A stretch of 38,284 nucleotides of DNA from Pegethrix bostrychoides GSE-TBD4-15B (GTDB lineage Bacteria > Cyanobacteriota > Cyanobacteriia > Elainellales > Elainellaceae): the NCBI GenBank assembly GCA_019359155.1, contig JAHHHV010000021.1, forward strand, positions 1-38,284, in the 5' to 3' direction. The translations under genes and the position numbers were made by a program. Under the pieces are notes generated by a model. It saw only the letters and a program-made list of their open reading frames with translations. It did no database searches and was not told the DNA's origin. Position 1 is the stretch's first letter. Each line of letters opens with the position of its first letter. Shown here in pieces: positions 23,452 through 32,169 of this stretch.

Positions 23452-24984
23452 TCAAAAATCAAAATAAATATAGGGCGGCGCTTCGTTGGGAGCCAGCAGC
23501 CATGCCGCAAACAGGCAGACCGGCACCAGCAAAACCTTCAGCGTCCAGGCCAGCTGCAGCTTCAGTCCGCGATGCAGCAAATAGGAGAGCGCCATGCCCA
23601 GCAGCAGCAACCCCAGCATATAGGCCAGATGCAGCCGATCGATTTGCAGCGTCTCGACATAGACTTTTTGGGCAAACTGCACGTCGGCATTCTGGCCAAA
23701 CAGCCGCTGCAACACCAGAATTGAGTCTTTTAGGTTGGGTAGCCGGAAGAAAATCCAGGTGCTAAACACCATGGTTTGGGTCAGCATCCAGGCCACCAAA
23801 ATTCCCGGCGGACTGCTCCACCAGAACCGTAGCGCCTCAGATCGCTCAGAGACCGTCGCCGTGAGCCGATGCACCGCCAGCGCCAAGCCGTGCAGCAGCC
23901 CCCAAATCACAAAGCCCCAGGCCGCACCATGCCAGATGCCCGCCACCAGCATCACCAGCAGCAGGTTAAAGCAGGTGCGCCAGAGTCCGCCCCGCGAGCC
24001 GCCCAGCGGAAAGTAAAGATAGTTCCGCAGCCAGTCGCCCAGCGTCATATGCCAGCGTCGCCAGAAATCGGCAATGCTGGTGCAAAAATACGGGAAGTCA
24101 AAGTTTTGCGGCAGCTCAAAGCCCAGCAGCAGCGCCCCGCCTCTAGCCACGTCCACATAGCCGCTGAAGTCGAGGTAGATTTGCAGCCCGTAGGCCAGCG
24201 TCCCCAGCCAGAGGTCGCCGCTGCCTGCCCGCTCGGCATTGTTAAAAATTAGATTCACCACCGTGCCCAGATGGTCGGCCAGCAGCAGCTTTTTGATTGC
24301 GCCACAGGCAATCAGCCACAGCCCTTCGATAATCTGGCTAGAAACCGGGAACTTCAGAGTCTGGAGCTGCGCCGCAAATGGATGAAACCGAGTAATTGGC
24401 CCCGAAATCAGCTTTGGGAAAAACAGCTTGTAGGCAAAAAACTTCAGCATATCCTGGGTGGCAGGTGCGCCCCGATAGACATCGACTAAGTAGGCAATGC
24501 ATTCAAAGCTAAAAAAGCTGAGTCCCAAAGGCGCAATCAAATGCTGCTTGATCCAGTCGGCCTGCATCTGCGTGACTGAGGCCGCATCAGCCGCATCAGG
24601 GGCATTGGGCGCAATCTGGCTCATCACGCTGCCCGCCGACTCCAGCCCAAACGGCAGATACTTAAAGCCAATCAGCAGCAGTAAATTTAACCCAATCCCC
24701 ACCCAGAGCAGCTTCAGACGGCGCTGATTCCAGTCGGCCTGGGCAAACTGCCAGTCGTGTTCCTCCACCCGCCAGTCCATCGGGGCACCAATTGCCTGCG
24801 CCACATAAAACGTGATCAGCGTCATCACCAGCAGCAGCGGCACATACTGAATTTGCAGCGATCCGTAAAACACCAGGCTGGCTGCAATCAAGATGACGAG
24901 CCGGACTGAGCGGTGCTCGACTGCCCAGAAAATGCCCAGCGTGCTGAGCAAAAATAGGCCGTAGGTAATCGTGAGAAAAGTCAT
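23452..24984 (-). CDS. MBOAT family O-acyltransferase (AlgI/DltB type)
   Basis: 510 residues, about ten to twelve membrane helices. MBOAT enzymes move acyl groups (often acetyl) across or at the membrane onto polysaccharides or other acceptors. Signatures: 'FFSFECIAYLVDVYRG', 'FFPKLISGPITRF', 'DFSGYVDVARG', 'FWRRWHMTLGDWLRNYLYFPLGG' with conserved H312, and 'AGIWHGAAWGFVIWG' with the catalytic H352. No AlgJ/AlgX-like SGNH partner lies next to it, so the acceptor cannot be deduced. It lies 10 bp downstream of the DciA-like gene and is probably co-transcribed with it. Confidence 0.93.
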   Translation of the reverse strand: MTFLTITYGLFLLSTLGIFWAVEHRSVRLVILIAASLVFYGSLQIQYVPLLLVMTLITFYVAQAIGAPMDWRVEEHDWQFAQADWNQRRLKLLWVGIGLNLLLLIGFKYLPFGLESAGSVMSQIAPNAPDAADAASVTQMQADWIKQHLIAPLGLSFFSFECIAYLVDVYRGAPATQDMLKFFAYKLFFPKLISGPITRFHPFAAQLQTLKFPVSSQIIEGLWLIACGAIKKLLLADHLGTVVNLIFNNAERAGSGDLWLGTLAYGLQIYLDFSGYVDVARGGALLLGFELPQNFDFPYFCTSIADFWRRWHMTLGDWLRNYLYFPLGGSRGGLWRTCFNLLLVMLVAGIWHGAAWGFVIWGLLHGLALAVHRLTATVSERSEALRFWWSSPPGILVAWMLTQTMVFSTWIFFRLPNLKDSILVLQRLFGQNADVQFAQKVYVETLQIDRLHLAYMLGLLLLGMALSYLLHRGLKLQLAWTLKVLLVPVCLFAAWLLAPNEAPPYIYFDF

Positions 24985-24994
24985 GAGCGGAGAA

Positions 24995-25693
24995 TCAAGG
25001 GGTATTCAAGGGTTCGGGCGGATCAAGATTGGGGCGAGCGGTGTTTTCTTGGGCATAGCCCCAGTTGCTGCTGAGGCCAAACTGCTTGGCGGCACAGAGC
25101 GAGCAAACTGACCAGCGCTTCAGCTCGCCTTCGGGACTGGGGCAACCACAGGACGGGCAGAGCGGTAGATGCTGAGCCTGGATTCGCATTGCTCTCGCCC
25201 AGTCGCGGAAGGCGGTCTGCGGGTCGCGGGCAAGCTTGGGCGGGAGGCCGCGCAGCCGATTCGGAATCCGGCTCGGATGGTCTCGCCATAGGATAGCGGC
25301 TTCTGAAAAATTCTCACCGATTTGTCCTGAAACTTGTCCTGAAACTTGTCTCGAAACTTGTCCCGATTGACTCAGGCCACTTAATCCAAGCTTGGGCTGG
25401 ACGCGCCAGTGCCCCGTCGAAAAGCGAATGTCGGTCAAGTCCAACTCCAGCCGTGCGTTCAGCTTATCCAAAATATGCTGCCGCTCAAAGGCCAAATTCT
25501 GCGCCCAAGCCGAGTTGGCCGTCGCCACTTGCAGCACGCGCCGCTGGATGCTGGTCGGCCGCGTTTGGGCTGCAACTGCCGCCCCGACAATCTCTGGCCA
25601 GCCCGTCACTAGCGCCTGAAACTGCCGCCTGCCGCGCCAGCTTTCCTGACTAGAGATGGAGTTGATCAGCTGGGGCAGTGATTGAAAGCTCAT
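24995..25693 (-). CDS. DUF721/DciA-like protein with C-terminal zinc ribbon
   Basis: 232 residues. Residues 1-100 are the DUF721 fold ('LPQLINSISSQESW', 'FQALVTGWPEIVG', 'RVLQVATANSAWAQNLAFER'), the family that contains DciA, the loader of the replicative helicase DnaB in bacteria without DnaC/DnaI. Residues 108-124 are an SGQV repeat linker. The C-terminus has a zinc-ribbon-like motif with cysteines at 179, 182, 184, 197 and 200 (CPSCGC...CSLC), found in the cyanobacterial version. A role in replication initiation is inferred from the family. It leads a two-gene unit with the MBOAT gene. Confidence 0.85.
   Translation of the reverse strand: MSFQSLPQLINSISSQESWRGRRQFQALVTGWPEIVGAAVAAQTRPTSIQRRVLQVATANSAWAQNLAFERQHILDKLNARLELDLTDIRFSTGHWRVQPKLGLSGLSQSGQVSRQVSGQVSGQIGENFSEAAILWRDHPSRIPNRLRGLPPKLARDPQTAFRDWARAMRIQAQHLPLCPSCGCPSPEGELKRWSVCSLCAAKQFGLSSNWGYAQENTARPNLDPPEPLNTP
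25322..25357. repeat. 12-bp tandem repeat in the DciA-like linker, 3 units
   Basis: Two identical TTGTCCTGAAAC units plus one with a single change (TTGTCTCGAAAC), followed by the start of a fourth. On the coding strand they give the SGQV/SRQV repeat between the DUF721 fold and the zinc ribbon. Confidence 0.9.
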
Positions 25694-26031
25694 AATTTAC
25701 GGCTCATCGTGACTTGCGATCTGGATGGCGAGCGGGAATCGGTGATTTACTCTATATCTGAACTAAACTATCGGCAAGCGTATTGACAAGAGATTTTAGG
25801 GGAAACCGAGCTTTCTTTCTAAAATCCGCTATTATTACCGATCAGAATTAGTCAACAAAGGTTCAAATGCTGCATATAGCGCTGTGGTCTAGAAAACATG
25901 CCAATCTGACTCCATAGAGACTCTATAGAGCGACCATGATTGAGCTGCTAGCCTGCGCTGCCAAATTTGAACCGATTCCCTGTTATTAAAATCTCTTTAC
26001 AAAAGTTTGATCTGCGAGCAGGAGTACCGCT
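25694..26031. other. 338-bp divergent regulatory spacer
   Basis: Lies between the divergent DciA-like and SPOR-like genes and should hold both promoters. It is AT-richer than the genes. It includes an imperfect duplication CTCCATAGAGA / CTCTATAGAGC at about 25909-25930. No coding frame or hairpin of note was seen. Confidence 0.6.
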
Positions 26032-27573
26032 ATGCGTCCCCCGTCCCCCATCGAACCCTTTAGCCCTTCGGATGCGATTACGCTGCACCCGACGCTTCAG
26101 GCCGTATTAGATAACCTCGACGTGCAAATTGACGCTGAGCTGAGCCGCTACCGCCGACAGCGCCGCAATCCTAACGCCACCCCCCGGCGTCGGCCAATCG
26201 CCGCCTCAGCCCCAGATGCCATCGGCATTCTCAAGCAAAATATTCAGCTCCCACAGCCGCAGTCTTCAATCTATGAAAGTAGTGCAGCTCCCGCCAAGCC
26301 GATAGCTTGCCCTCAGCCCCCAGCGCGGACGGCAGCGCAGCCAGCTCCTCAGCCAGTCACGCAGCCTGCCCCTCAACCAGTTACACAGCCAGTCACGCAG
26401 CCTGCCACGCAGTCACCGCCGATTCAGACTTGGGTGGCTCCAGCTCCGGTCGCTCCGCCCGTTCCTGCACCAGCTGCCGCTCCCGACCCTGCCGCAATCA
26501 CCAGCTACGCCGAGCAGTATGATCTCTCAGTCTATGCGCCGGACTCAGTGCTGCAGCGCTTGATGCAGCAGTTGGAGCCAGTTACCGCGCCAGCCGCCGC
26601 ACCAGCCGCCGCGCCCGGACTGGAAGAGAGCGACGAGTACAGAGACTATTTGGCTTCCTCTGAGGAACTGCTGCGGAGCATTGCCGAAGAAGAGTCGATG
26701 CGGCAGCCTGATCAAGAGCCAAATTCGCTGCTCGACACGCTGCTGACGCCGCTCGGCATTGGCTCGATGCTGCTGCTGCTGCTCTCCAGCACGACGCTGG
26801 GCTATGTGGTGATGAACCCCAGCAGCATTGGCCTCAGAACAGCAGAGGATACCGCCTCGCCTGCGGCCAAGACGGCAAACCCGGCCAACAGCGCAGATTC
26901 ATCTGCCACCGAGAACTTACCTTCTCCCAATCTGGCGGCTGAAGAATTCCGCGACCTGGGGTTAGATACGCTGAGCAGCATCCCGAAATCTGGGGCTTCT
27001 AGGGCAATTAAGCCCAGCAGCAGCTCCGCCAGCCCGTCGAAGCAGGCTACCCCCTTAGGCCATAAATCTGCCTCAGCGGATACAGAGCCGAAGACGCGCT
27101 TAACCGAGCTGCCGATTGTCACAACTCCCGAACTGCCCGCCGCGCCTGCCGTTGAGCCTAACTTCTCAACCGTGGTGATCCCGGCTCAGCAGCCCGCCGC
27201 GCCAGTTTCGCGTCCAGTCCAGCCTGCTGCTCGCAAAGCGGCACCGCCCCCTGCCCCGGCGATCTCGCCTGAACCGATCAGTATTGCCCCGCCGCCCGTT
27301 GTGCCAATCCAACCTGCTGCCCCCGTCTCAGAACCTGCCACTGCCGCTGCACCCAGCGACCCGTCACAGGGGCGTTATTACGTGGTGACCGAGTACAGCG
27401 GCGACCCTAGTCTGCAAGAAGCGCGGGAAGTCGTCCCCGATGCCTATGTCCGCAATATTCCCGACGAGGGTGCAAAGGTACAGATGGGTGCATTCAGCGA
27501 CGAGGCCAAAGCCCAGCAGCTCCAGCAAGATCTGCGTCAGCAGGGGATTGAAACCGAGGTCTATCGCCCCTAG
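26032..27573 (+). CDS. Proline-rich, single-pass membrane protein with SPOR-like C-terminus
   Basis: 513 residues with a GCAGGAG ribosome-binding site. Architecture: a short conserved N-terminal helix region ('LHPTLQAVLDNLDVQIDAELSRYRRQ'), a long Pro/Gln/Thr/Ala-rich cytosolic stretch (about 90-200, with PVTQPAPQ repeats), an acidic segment, one TM helix (about 241-262, 'GIGSMLLLLLSSTTLGYVVM'), a Pro/Ala/Ser-rich spacer, and a C-terminal domain of about 60 residues ('KVQMGAFSDEAKAQQLQQDL') that fits the SPOR fold. SPOR domains bind denuded peptidoglycan at the division septum, so a role in cell division or envelope maintenance is plausible. It is known to me only as a cyanobacterial type. Confidence 0.8.
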   Translation: MRPPSPIEPFSPSDAITLHPTLQAVLDNLDVQIDAELSRYRRQRRNPNATPRRRPIAASAPDAIGILKQNIQLPQPQSSIYESSAAPAKPIACPQPPARTAAQPAPQPVTQPAPQPVTQPVTQPATQSPPIQTWVAPAPVAPPVPAPAAAPDPAAITSYAEQYDLSVYAPDSVLQRLMQQLEPVTAPAAAPAAAPGLEESDEYRDYLASSEELLRSIAEEESMRQPDQEPNSLLDTLLTPLGIGSMLLLLLSSTTLGYVVMNPSSIGLRTAEDTASPAAKTANPANSADSSATENLPSPNLAAEEFRDLGLDTLSSIPKSGASRAIKPSSSSASPSKQATPLGHKSASADTEPKTRLTELPIVTTPELPAAPAVEPNFSTVVIPAQQPAAPVSRPVQPAARKAAPPPAPAISPEPISIAPPPVVPIQPAAPVSEPATAAAPSDPSQGRYYVVTEYSGDPSLQEAREVVPDAYVRNIPDEGAKVQMGAFSDEAKAQQLQQDLRQQGIETEVYRP

Positions 27574-28225
27574 CTCGCGAGTCTTGCTTCAGAGGTCTAT
27601 CTGAGGTCCATCTATAGAATGATGCCGCTATAGACAGTTTCTCGATATCAACACGTATGTGGATTTCAGAATGGATTTCAGAGTGGATTTCAGATTTTGC
27701 TGCGTGACAGGACAGCTTGATTTGTGACCTGCTGATTGAGTCTGCTCCGGGCTGGGGTTTGGCTGTCAGTTCAGGCGAGCTGGCTGGATTTTCGCAGTAT
27801 CTGCCGCTGGGACTAATTGCCTGCTGCTGGGCGGAATTACAATGGCTGGAGCAGTTTAAGGGGCTGCGCCAATTCATAATCCGTCTCGGTGCTCACAGCT
27901 ATCGCTTTTTTTAATTCATAATTTTGAAGTAGATTCGGACAATCAACCGGGTGGGCAGCGACTAGTCGCTTGACTGGGCAAATGCTGCCGATTATGGGAG
28001 TTGGAGCCTTGATTTTCTCTGTCCTGGCAGATTACACTACTCCACTGATTCAACGGTTAGTTTTCAACGGTTAGTTCTATGCATGGCCGACTAATCGGGA
28101 GCTTCAGGTTCGCTATCGTGGGAAAGACTAGATATTTTGCAGCTAAGCAAAATGGGCGATCGAAAACGCAGTCTATCTTGTAGACTCAATCAGCGGCCTT
28201 GTCACAGTTGAGGAGGGTAAGGACA
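27574..28225. other. Gene-poor 650-bp region with direct repeats
   Basis: No convincing gene. It holds a 12-bp triple repeat (27659-27694, RTGGATTTCAGA), a perfect 14-bp tandem duplication (28049-28062 and 28063-28076, TTCAACGGTTAGTT), and a small inverted repeat just upstream of the glycosyltransferase. A TTG-initiated 65-codon frame at 27717-27914 ending 'GAHSYRFF' is possible but has no clear ribosome-binding site or recognisable homology. Confidence 0.6.
28170..28186. promoter_or_regulatory. Small inverted repeat AGTCTA-N5-TAGACT, possible operator
   Basis: A perfect 6-bp dyad with a 5-nt centre, about 40 bp upstream of the glycosyltransferase start. Position suits an operator or a 5' leader hairpin; there is no independent evidence for a regulator. 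Confidence 0.25.
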
Positions 28226-29713
28226 GTGAGGAAGTGGTCGGGTGAGATTCATAAGGCGATTATCAGCCATTTAATATTGATTGGGATTCCCACAGCCTTA
28301 TTTTATGGTTTGCGCCAGAGCGGTTGGAGTCTAACGGGTCTGCATATTGCTATTGCCACGTTCTATCTGTTCAGCGCCTTCATGCTGCTGCTAGAATCTG
28401 CAACCGCTATGTTTCGCCGCTTTGCCACGGATGATTATAAAAAAGATCCGCGTCGCCTCAGTCAAGCTTATTACCAGGCTAAAGCCAAGCTGGGAGTTGG
28501 GGGCGCCAGACGGCCTGTGCCCAAAGCACCCGTGCCCAAATGCTCATTTTTGATTGCGGCCTATCTGCCCAACGAGCAAGATATCATCCTGGAGACCCTG
28601 GAGCATGTGCTGCTCAACGTCCAGCATCCGTTGGGCGGCCTAGAGGTGATTCTGGCCTACAATACGCCAACCGATCTGCCGGTAGAGCAAGCTTTGGAGT
28701 CATTGGCTCGACACTACCCAGAGTTACAGCTCTTGCGGGTTGAGGGCAGTCGCTCCAAGGCCGAAAACCTGAACGCCGCCTTTGAGCTAGTCAGCGGTGA
28801 AATTACCTGCATCTTGGATGCCGATCACCATCCGGCCTCTGACTGCTTTACAAGAGCTTGGCGCTGGATTGATCAAGGCTACGACGTGGTGCAGGGGCGC
28901 AGCATTATCCGCAACCATCGCCGCAACTGGCTGACCCAGACGATTGCCGTTGAGTTTGAGATGATGTATGGAATCATTCACCCGGCCAAGTCTTTCCTGA
29001 CTGACTCCAGCATTTTCGGCGGCTCAAACGGCTATTGGCGAACTTCGGTGCTCAAGCAAATCCGCTTTAACCCGGTGATGCTCACTGAAGATATTGATGC
29101 CTCAATGCGAACGCTGCTCAAGGGATACCGAATTCTGCATGACCGCAGCATTATCAGCACTGAGCTAGCACCGGTAGATCTGTATTCGTTCTGGTTTCAG
29201 CGCAAGCGCTGGGCGCAGGGCTGGCTGGAAGTAGGGCTGAAGTATCAGCAGCCGGTGCTGCACTCCAACAAGCTCAACTTGCAGCAGAAGGTGTTTTGGA
29301 CTTATTTGCTCTACTACTGCGAGTTCTATTCGCTGGTGGCAATTCAAATTATTCCGCTGGTGTTTAGTCTGTCGTTAATGCAGACGCGAGTGCCGCTGGC
29401 GATTGAGCAGTATCTCTGGTTTAGCACGCTGCTTTCGTTTTTTAGCGGCGTGGTGCAAACGCTAATTACTGCCAAAATCGGAGCTGTGCGCTACCCGATT
29501 TATTACTATCTCAACCACATGCTGCTGCTGGTTCCCTATATTATCTTCAAAAACGTAATTGCAATTGTCGGGGTCTACGATCATCTGCGCGGCTACAGCA
29601 GTTGGAAGGTAACGCCACGCGGTCAGCAGCCGCAGTATCGCTCGGTGTTGCAGCAGAGTTCTGCCAGCGAGCCAGTGTTGCAGTCTCAGTTGCAGTCTCA
29701 TAAGCGCTTGTAG
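28226..29713 (+). CDS. Membrane glycosyltransferase, GT2 family (processive type)
   Basis: 495 residues from the GTG at 28226, chosen because AGGAGG lies 9 bp upstream; a TTG at 28199 would add nine residues but would place that AGGAGG inside the gene. Two N-terminal TM helices precede the GT-A domain, with 'SFLIAAYLPNEQD', the metal-binding 'LDADHHP', 'TEDIDASMR' and the processive-type 'QRKRWAQGW' motif; three to four TM helices follow. It uses a nucleotide sugar to make or extend a polysaccharide, in the style of cellulose/hyaluronan synthases; the product is unknown. It appears monocistronic. Confidence 0.9.
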   Translation: MRKWSGEIHKAIISHLILIGIPTALFYGLRQSGWSLTGLHIAIATFYLFSAFMLLLESATAMFRRFATDDYKKDPRRLSQAYYQAKAKLGVGGARRPVPKAPVPKCSFLIAAYLPNEQDIILETLEHVLLNVQHPLGGLEVILAYNTPTDLPVEQALESLARHYPELQLLRVEGSRSKAENLNAAFELVSGEITCILDADHHPASDCFTRAWRWIDQGYDVVQGRSIIRNHRRNWLTQTIAVEFEMMYGIIHPAKSFLTDSSIFGGSNGYWRTSVLKQIRFNPVMLTEDIDASMRTLLKGYRILHDRSIISTELAPVDLYSFWFQRKRWAQGWLEVGLKYQQPVLHSNKLNLQQKVFWTYLLYYCEFYSLVAIQIIPLVFSLSLMQTRVPLAIEQYLWFSTLLSFFSGVVQTLITAKIGAVRYPIYYYLNHMLLLVPYIIFKNVIAIVGVYDHLRGYSSWKVTPRGQQPQYRSVLQQSSASEPVLQSQLQSHKRL

Positions 29714-29939
29714 AGAGTAGAGAAGAGAGGGGACGGCGAGACCAGATTTGATCTGGTTAGACTTGACCTTGAGCGTTGCAGCATAGCAGAGCCGTCCCAA
29801 ATGATCCAGTAGCCAAACTTATCTCAAACTCATCTCAAGCTGACTCATATAAATATGGATTAGTGTACATAGAATAGAATAGAGGCGTAGATGCTACCTT
29901 TGACGCAAAGATTAGCCCTGACTTAGCCCGAATCAGACT

Positions 29940-30932
29940 ATGAGAAAATTTTGGTGGATGGCGGCTCTGGCCGCAGCGGCAATTTTGCTCTGGCAAATGC
30001 GGCTGCCGCTGCTCCAGCGCTTCACCCCCGCGCCCGCCCTGCTCAGCGACGCTCCGGCTCAGGCGATCGAGCTGCCTAGAGCAGTTCCTGAGAGGCTTTG
30101 GGCTGATTTAGAAGGACTCAGCTTCAAGCGTTACCGAGAAGCCGAGCGAGCACAGGCGCGACTCTACATCCAGCAACGGCTCGAGGTGGCAGGCTGGCAG
30201 ACTCAGCTTCAGCCGTTTGCGGGTGGCGTTAATCTGGTGGCCGAGCGGCAGGGCAGCGATCCGAGCCTGGGAGCCATTTTGCTGGGCGCTCATTACGATA
30301 CCGTTGAGGTCGCGCCTGGTGCAGACGATAACGCCACTGCCGTTGCTGCCCTCCTAGAAGCGGCTCGATTGCTAAAGCCGCCCACACCTCGGACGCTCCA
30401 GCTTGTGTTTTTTGATCTCGAAGAGCGAGGGCTCCTGGGCAGCAAGCCCTTTGTCGAACAGCTCTCGCCCAAGAGCGTTCAGGCAGCTGTAGTGCTAGAT
30501 ATGATTGGCTATCGCTGCGACCAGCCCGGATGCCAATCATATCCGCCGCTCTTGCCAATGCAGTCTCCTCCCGACCGGGGCGATTTTCTGGCCGTGCTGG
30601 GCGACCAGAGTCATGCCGATCTGCTGAAGTACTTTACCGCTGGCACCGCCTCTGGTAATGCGTCTGGTAATGCGTCTGGCGCTCAGGTGCTACCCCCCGT
30701 GATCACGCTGGCCATCCCGACTCTGGGCGGACTCGCGCCCGATCTGGTGCGTAGTGATCACGCGCCCTTTTGGAACAAAGGCATTGGGGCTGTGCTGGTG
30801 AGCGACACCGCCAATTTTCGCAACCCAAACTATCACCAGGCCAGCGATACACTAGAAACCATTGACCCAGATTTCTTTGTCGGATCAGCCCAAATCGTGA
30901 TCAACGCTGTAGCGCAGATGCTTCAGAACTAG
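29940..30932 (+). CDS. M28 family zinc aminopeptidase-like protein
   Basis: 330 residues. An N-terminal hydrophobic segment ('WWMAALAAAAILLWQM') acts as signal anchor, so the enzyme is probably periplasmic or membrane-attached. All M28 zinc/catalytic positions are visible: H118 in 'GAHYDTV', D130 in 'GADDNAT', E161/E162 in 'FDLEERG', D187 in 'LDMIGY' and H299 in 'NYHQASDT'. The family removes N-terminal amino acids or acts as glutaminyl cyclase-like enzymes. A 12-bp triple repeat encodes an inserted SGNASGNASG loop near residue 240. No functional link to its neighbours is evident. Confidence 0.9.
   Translation: MRKFWWMAALAAAAILLWQMRLPLLQRFTPAPALLSDAPAQAIELPRAVPERLWADLEGLSFKRYREAERAQARLYIQQRLEVAGWQTQLQPFAGGVNLVAERQGSDPSLGAILLGAHYDTVEVAPGADDNATAVAALLEAARLLKPPTPRTLQLVFFDLEERGLLGSKPFVEQLSPKSVQAAVVLDMIGYRCDQPGCQSYPPLLPMQSPPDRGDFLAVLGDQSHADLLKYFTAGTASGNASGNASGAQVLPPVITLAIPTLGGLAPDLVRSDHAPFWNKGIGAVLVSDTANFRNPNYHQASDTLETIDPDFFVGSAQIVINAVAQMLQN
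30648..30683 (+). repeat. 12-bp tandem repeat inside the M28 peptidase gene, 3 units
   Basis: GCCTCTGGTAAT, GCGTCTGGTAAT and GCGTCTGGCGCT in direct succession, encoding ASGN, ASGN and ASGA in a loop ahead of 'QVLPPVITL'. Frame-preserving. Confidence 0.9.
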
Positions 30933-31087
30933 TCCAGCAGTCGGCTACAATCGAGAGCATCGCACGGGTTTCTGAATCAACTTCAACCCCCATCATCGGG
31001 CGATCCAGCGAGTTCAGACTAACTCCGGCCTCAACCCAGCCTTAACCCAGACCGCCATCCAGCTTCCCCATCCTGTTTGCGCTAACT

Positions 31088-31393
31088 ATGGTTAACTCTC
31101 TCGATCGCCCCCCTGCTGCCGCTAATTCCGAGCTGCTGAAGCGACCTGAAGCCGTGATTTTTATTTTTCTGGCGGCGCTGTTTGTCCTCTGGGATACCTA
31201 TCTAGATCTGCTAGATGAGGTCGGTTCTACCACCCTTTCTACCCGACAGCTGGCTCAGCGGCTGGGCACAACTGCCAAGATTTTGCGGCTTCGCAAGCGA
31301 CAGCCTAATTTTAGCGACTGGACGAGCAGCCTTGACCCAGACGGCATTTCCTGGGTCTACAGCTCTGGGGGACTCTATACTCCCAAGATCTAG
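31088..31393 (+). CDS. Small protein with hydrophobic helix and HTH-like DPDG motif
   Basis: 101 residues. A hydrophobic segment 'AVIFIFLAALFVLWDTYLDLL' (about residues 22-42) is followed by 'LSTRQLAQRLGTTAKILRLRKRQPNFSDWTSS' and 'LDPDGISWVY'. The second half resembles a helix-turn-helix-like module that recurs in cyanobacterial proteins (TRQLAQRLG ... DPDGI.W). The hydrophobic stretch may be a membrane helix or a buried helix. Function unknown; it precedes a membrane protein gene by 158 bp on the same strand. Confidence 0.6.
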   Translation: MVNSLDRPPAAANSELLKRPEAVIFIFLAALFVLWDTYLDLLDEVGSTTLSTRQLAQRLGTTAKILRLRKRQPNFSDWTSSLDPDGISWVYSSGGLYTPKI

Positions 31394-31425
31394 CCCAGAT
31401 CCCGCCCAGATCCCGTCCAGATCCC
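31394..31425. repeat. 11-bp tandem repeat, 3 units
   Basis: CCCAGATCCCG twice, then TCCAGATCCC, directly after the stop codon of the 101-residue gene. Confidence 0.88.
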
Positions 31426-31551
31426 TTGCAGCTAAGGCTGGAGATTTCAACGCCAGCGCAAAATTCTTGCGGAAAATTCCTTCTCCAGATAGGGGTGGCG
31501 CTAATCAAGATCTGTCCATAGTGGAAGGACATGTCGTCAGGGTTATTGACT

Positions 31552-32064
31552 ATGGCCAGATCCTCAGAATCGGCACAGCCCGATCGGCTCCGTGACGTTC
31601 AGCAGCATCCCAAGAATCATCCGCTGCTCTATCTTTTAAATCGGTTTGTGGTGATTATTGCAATTGCCTCAATTGTGGGACTGTTGCTAGCTTCGGTGGC
31701 TCAGACATTTAGCATCAGCTCGCAGGCTGGGCTGCGGAGTTTAGCTGCGGCACTGCTGCCGCCAATTTTGCTGACCTATCGCAGCTTCTTTGCCCAATCC
31801 AACCGAGCCGTGAGCCGCACTCTAGAGCAGAATCTGTTTCTCGTTGCGATTCTCTGGATCGTGATGCTGCTGGTGCTGCTGAACCTGATGGCATTGCGCT
31901 TCAACTACAGTCTGCCGCTGGGTGAGTTTGTCACGTCGCTGACGCTGGCAGGGCTGTTTTACTTCAACCATCAGCTCTCCTCGCGTTCGATGGTCTCCTG
32001 TGGCTACGGCATTCTGTCAGGGCTAGTGCTCTATCTGCTGATTTTTGGTCTGCCGGGCGGCTAG
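31552..32064 (+). CDS. Hypothetical integral membrane protein, 4 helices
   Basis: 170 residues from the ATG at 31552, which has AGGG 9 bp upstream; an ATG seven codons earlier (31531) has a GGAAGG only 2 bp ahead and is less likely. Four hydrophobic helices are evident: 'FVVIIAIASIVGLLLASV', 'SLAAALLPPILLTY', 'LFLVAILWIVMLLVLLNLMAL' and 'GILSGLVLYLLIFGLP'. No charged catalytic motifs. I do not recognise the family; no functional inference beyond inner-membrane location is justified. Confidence 0.7.
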   Translation: MARSSESAQPDRLRDVQQHPKNHPLLYLLNRFVVIIAIASIVGLLLASVAQTFSISSQAGLRSLAAALLPPILLTYRSFFAQSNRAVSRTLEQNLFLVAILWIVMLLVLLNLMALRFNYSLPLGEFVTSLTLAGLFYFNHQLSSRSMVSCGYGILSGLVLYLLIFGLPGG

Positions 32065-32169
32065 CTTGAGCTAGTTTAAGCGCCAAAAGTTAGAAAATTT
32101 CAAAAAATTTCAAATTGAGAGTGCTAGACTGATGTCTGCTTTTCGACTCTCACTTGTATATATAGCTAC

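Noticed and set aside
27494-27877. 127-codon minus-strand frame with SEIH repeats
   Set aside because: It overlaps the end of the SPOR-like gene and its repeats come from the 12-bp DNA duplication; no ribosome-binding site or family resemblance.
27717-27914. 65-codon TTG-initiated frame
   Set aside because: No clear ribosome-binding site, rare start codon and no recognised motif; left as a note in the gene-poor region.
29740-29760. Small dyad ACCAGAT-TTG-ATCTGGT behind the glycosyltransferase
   Set aside because: The stem is 7 bp, GC-poor and has no T-tract, so it is too weak to call as a terminator.
31215-31595. 126-codon plus-strand frame overlapping two genes
   Set aside because: It spans the end of the 101-residue gene, the spacer repeats and the start of the next gene in another frame; typical shadow in GC-rich sequence.
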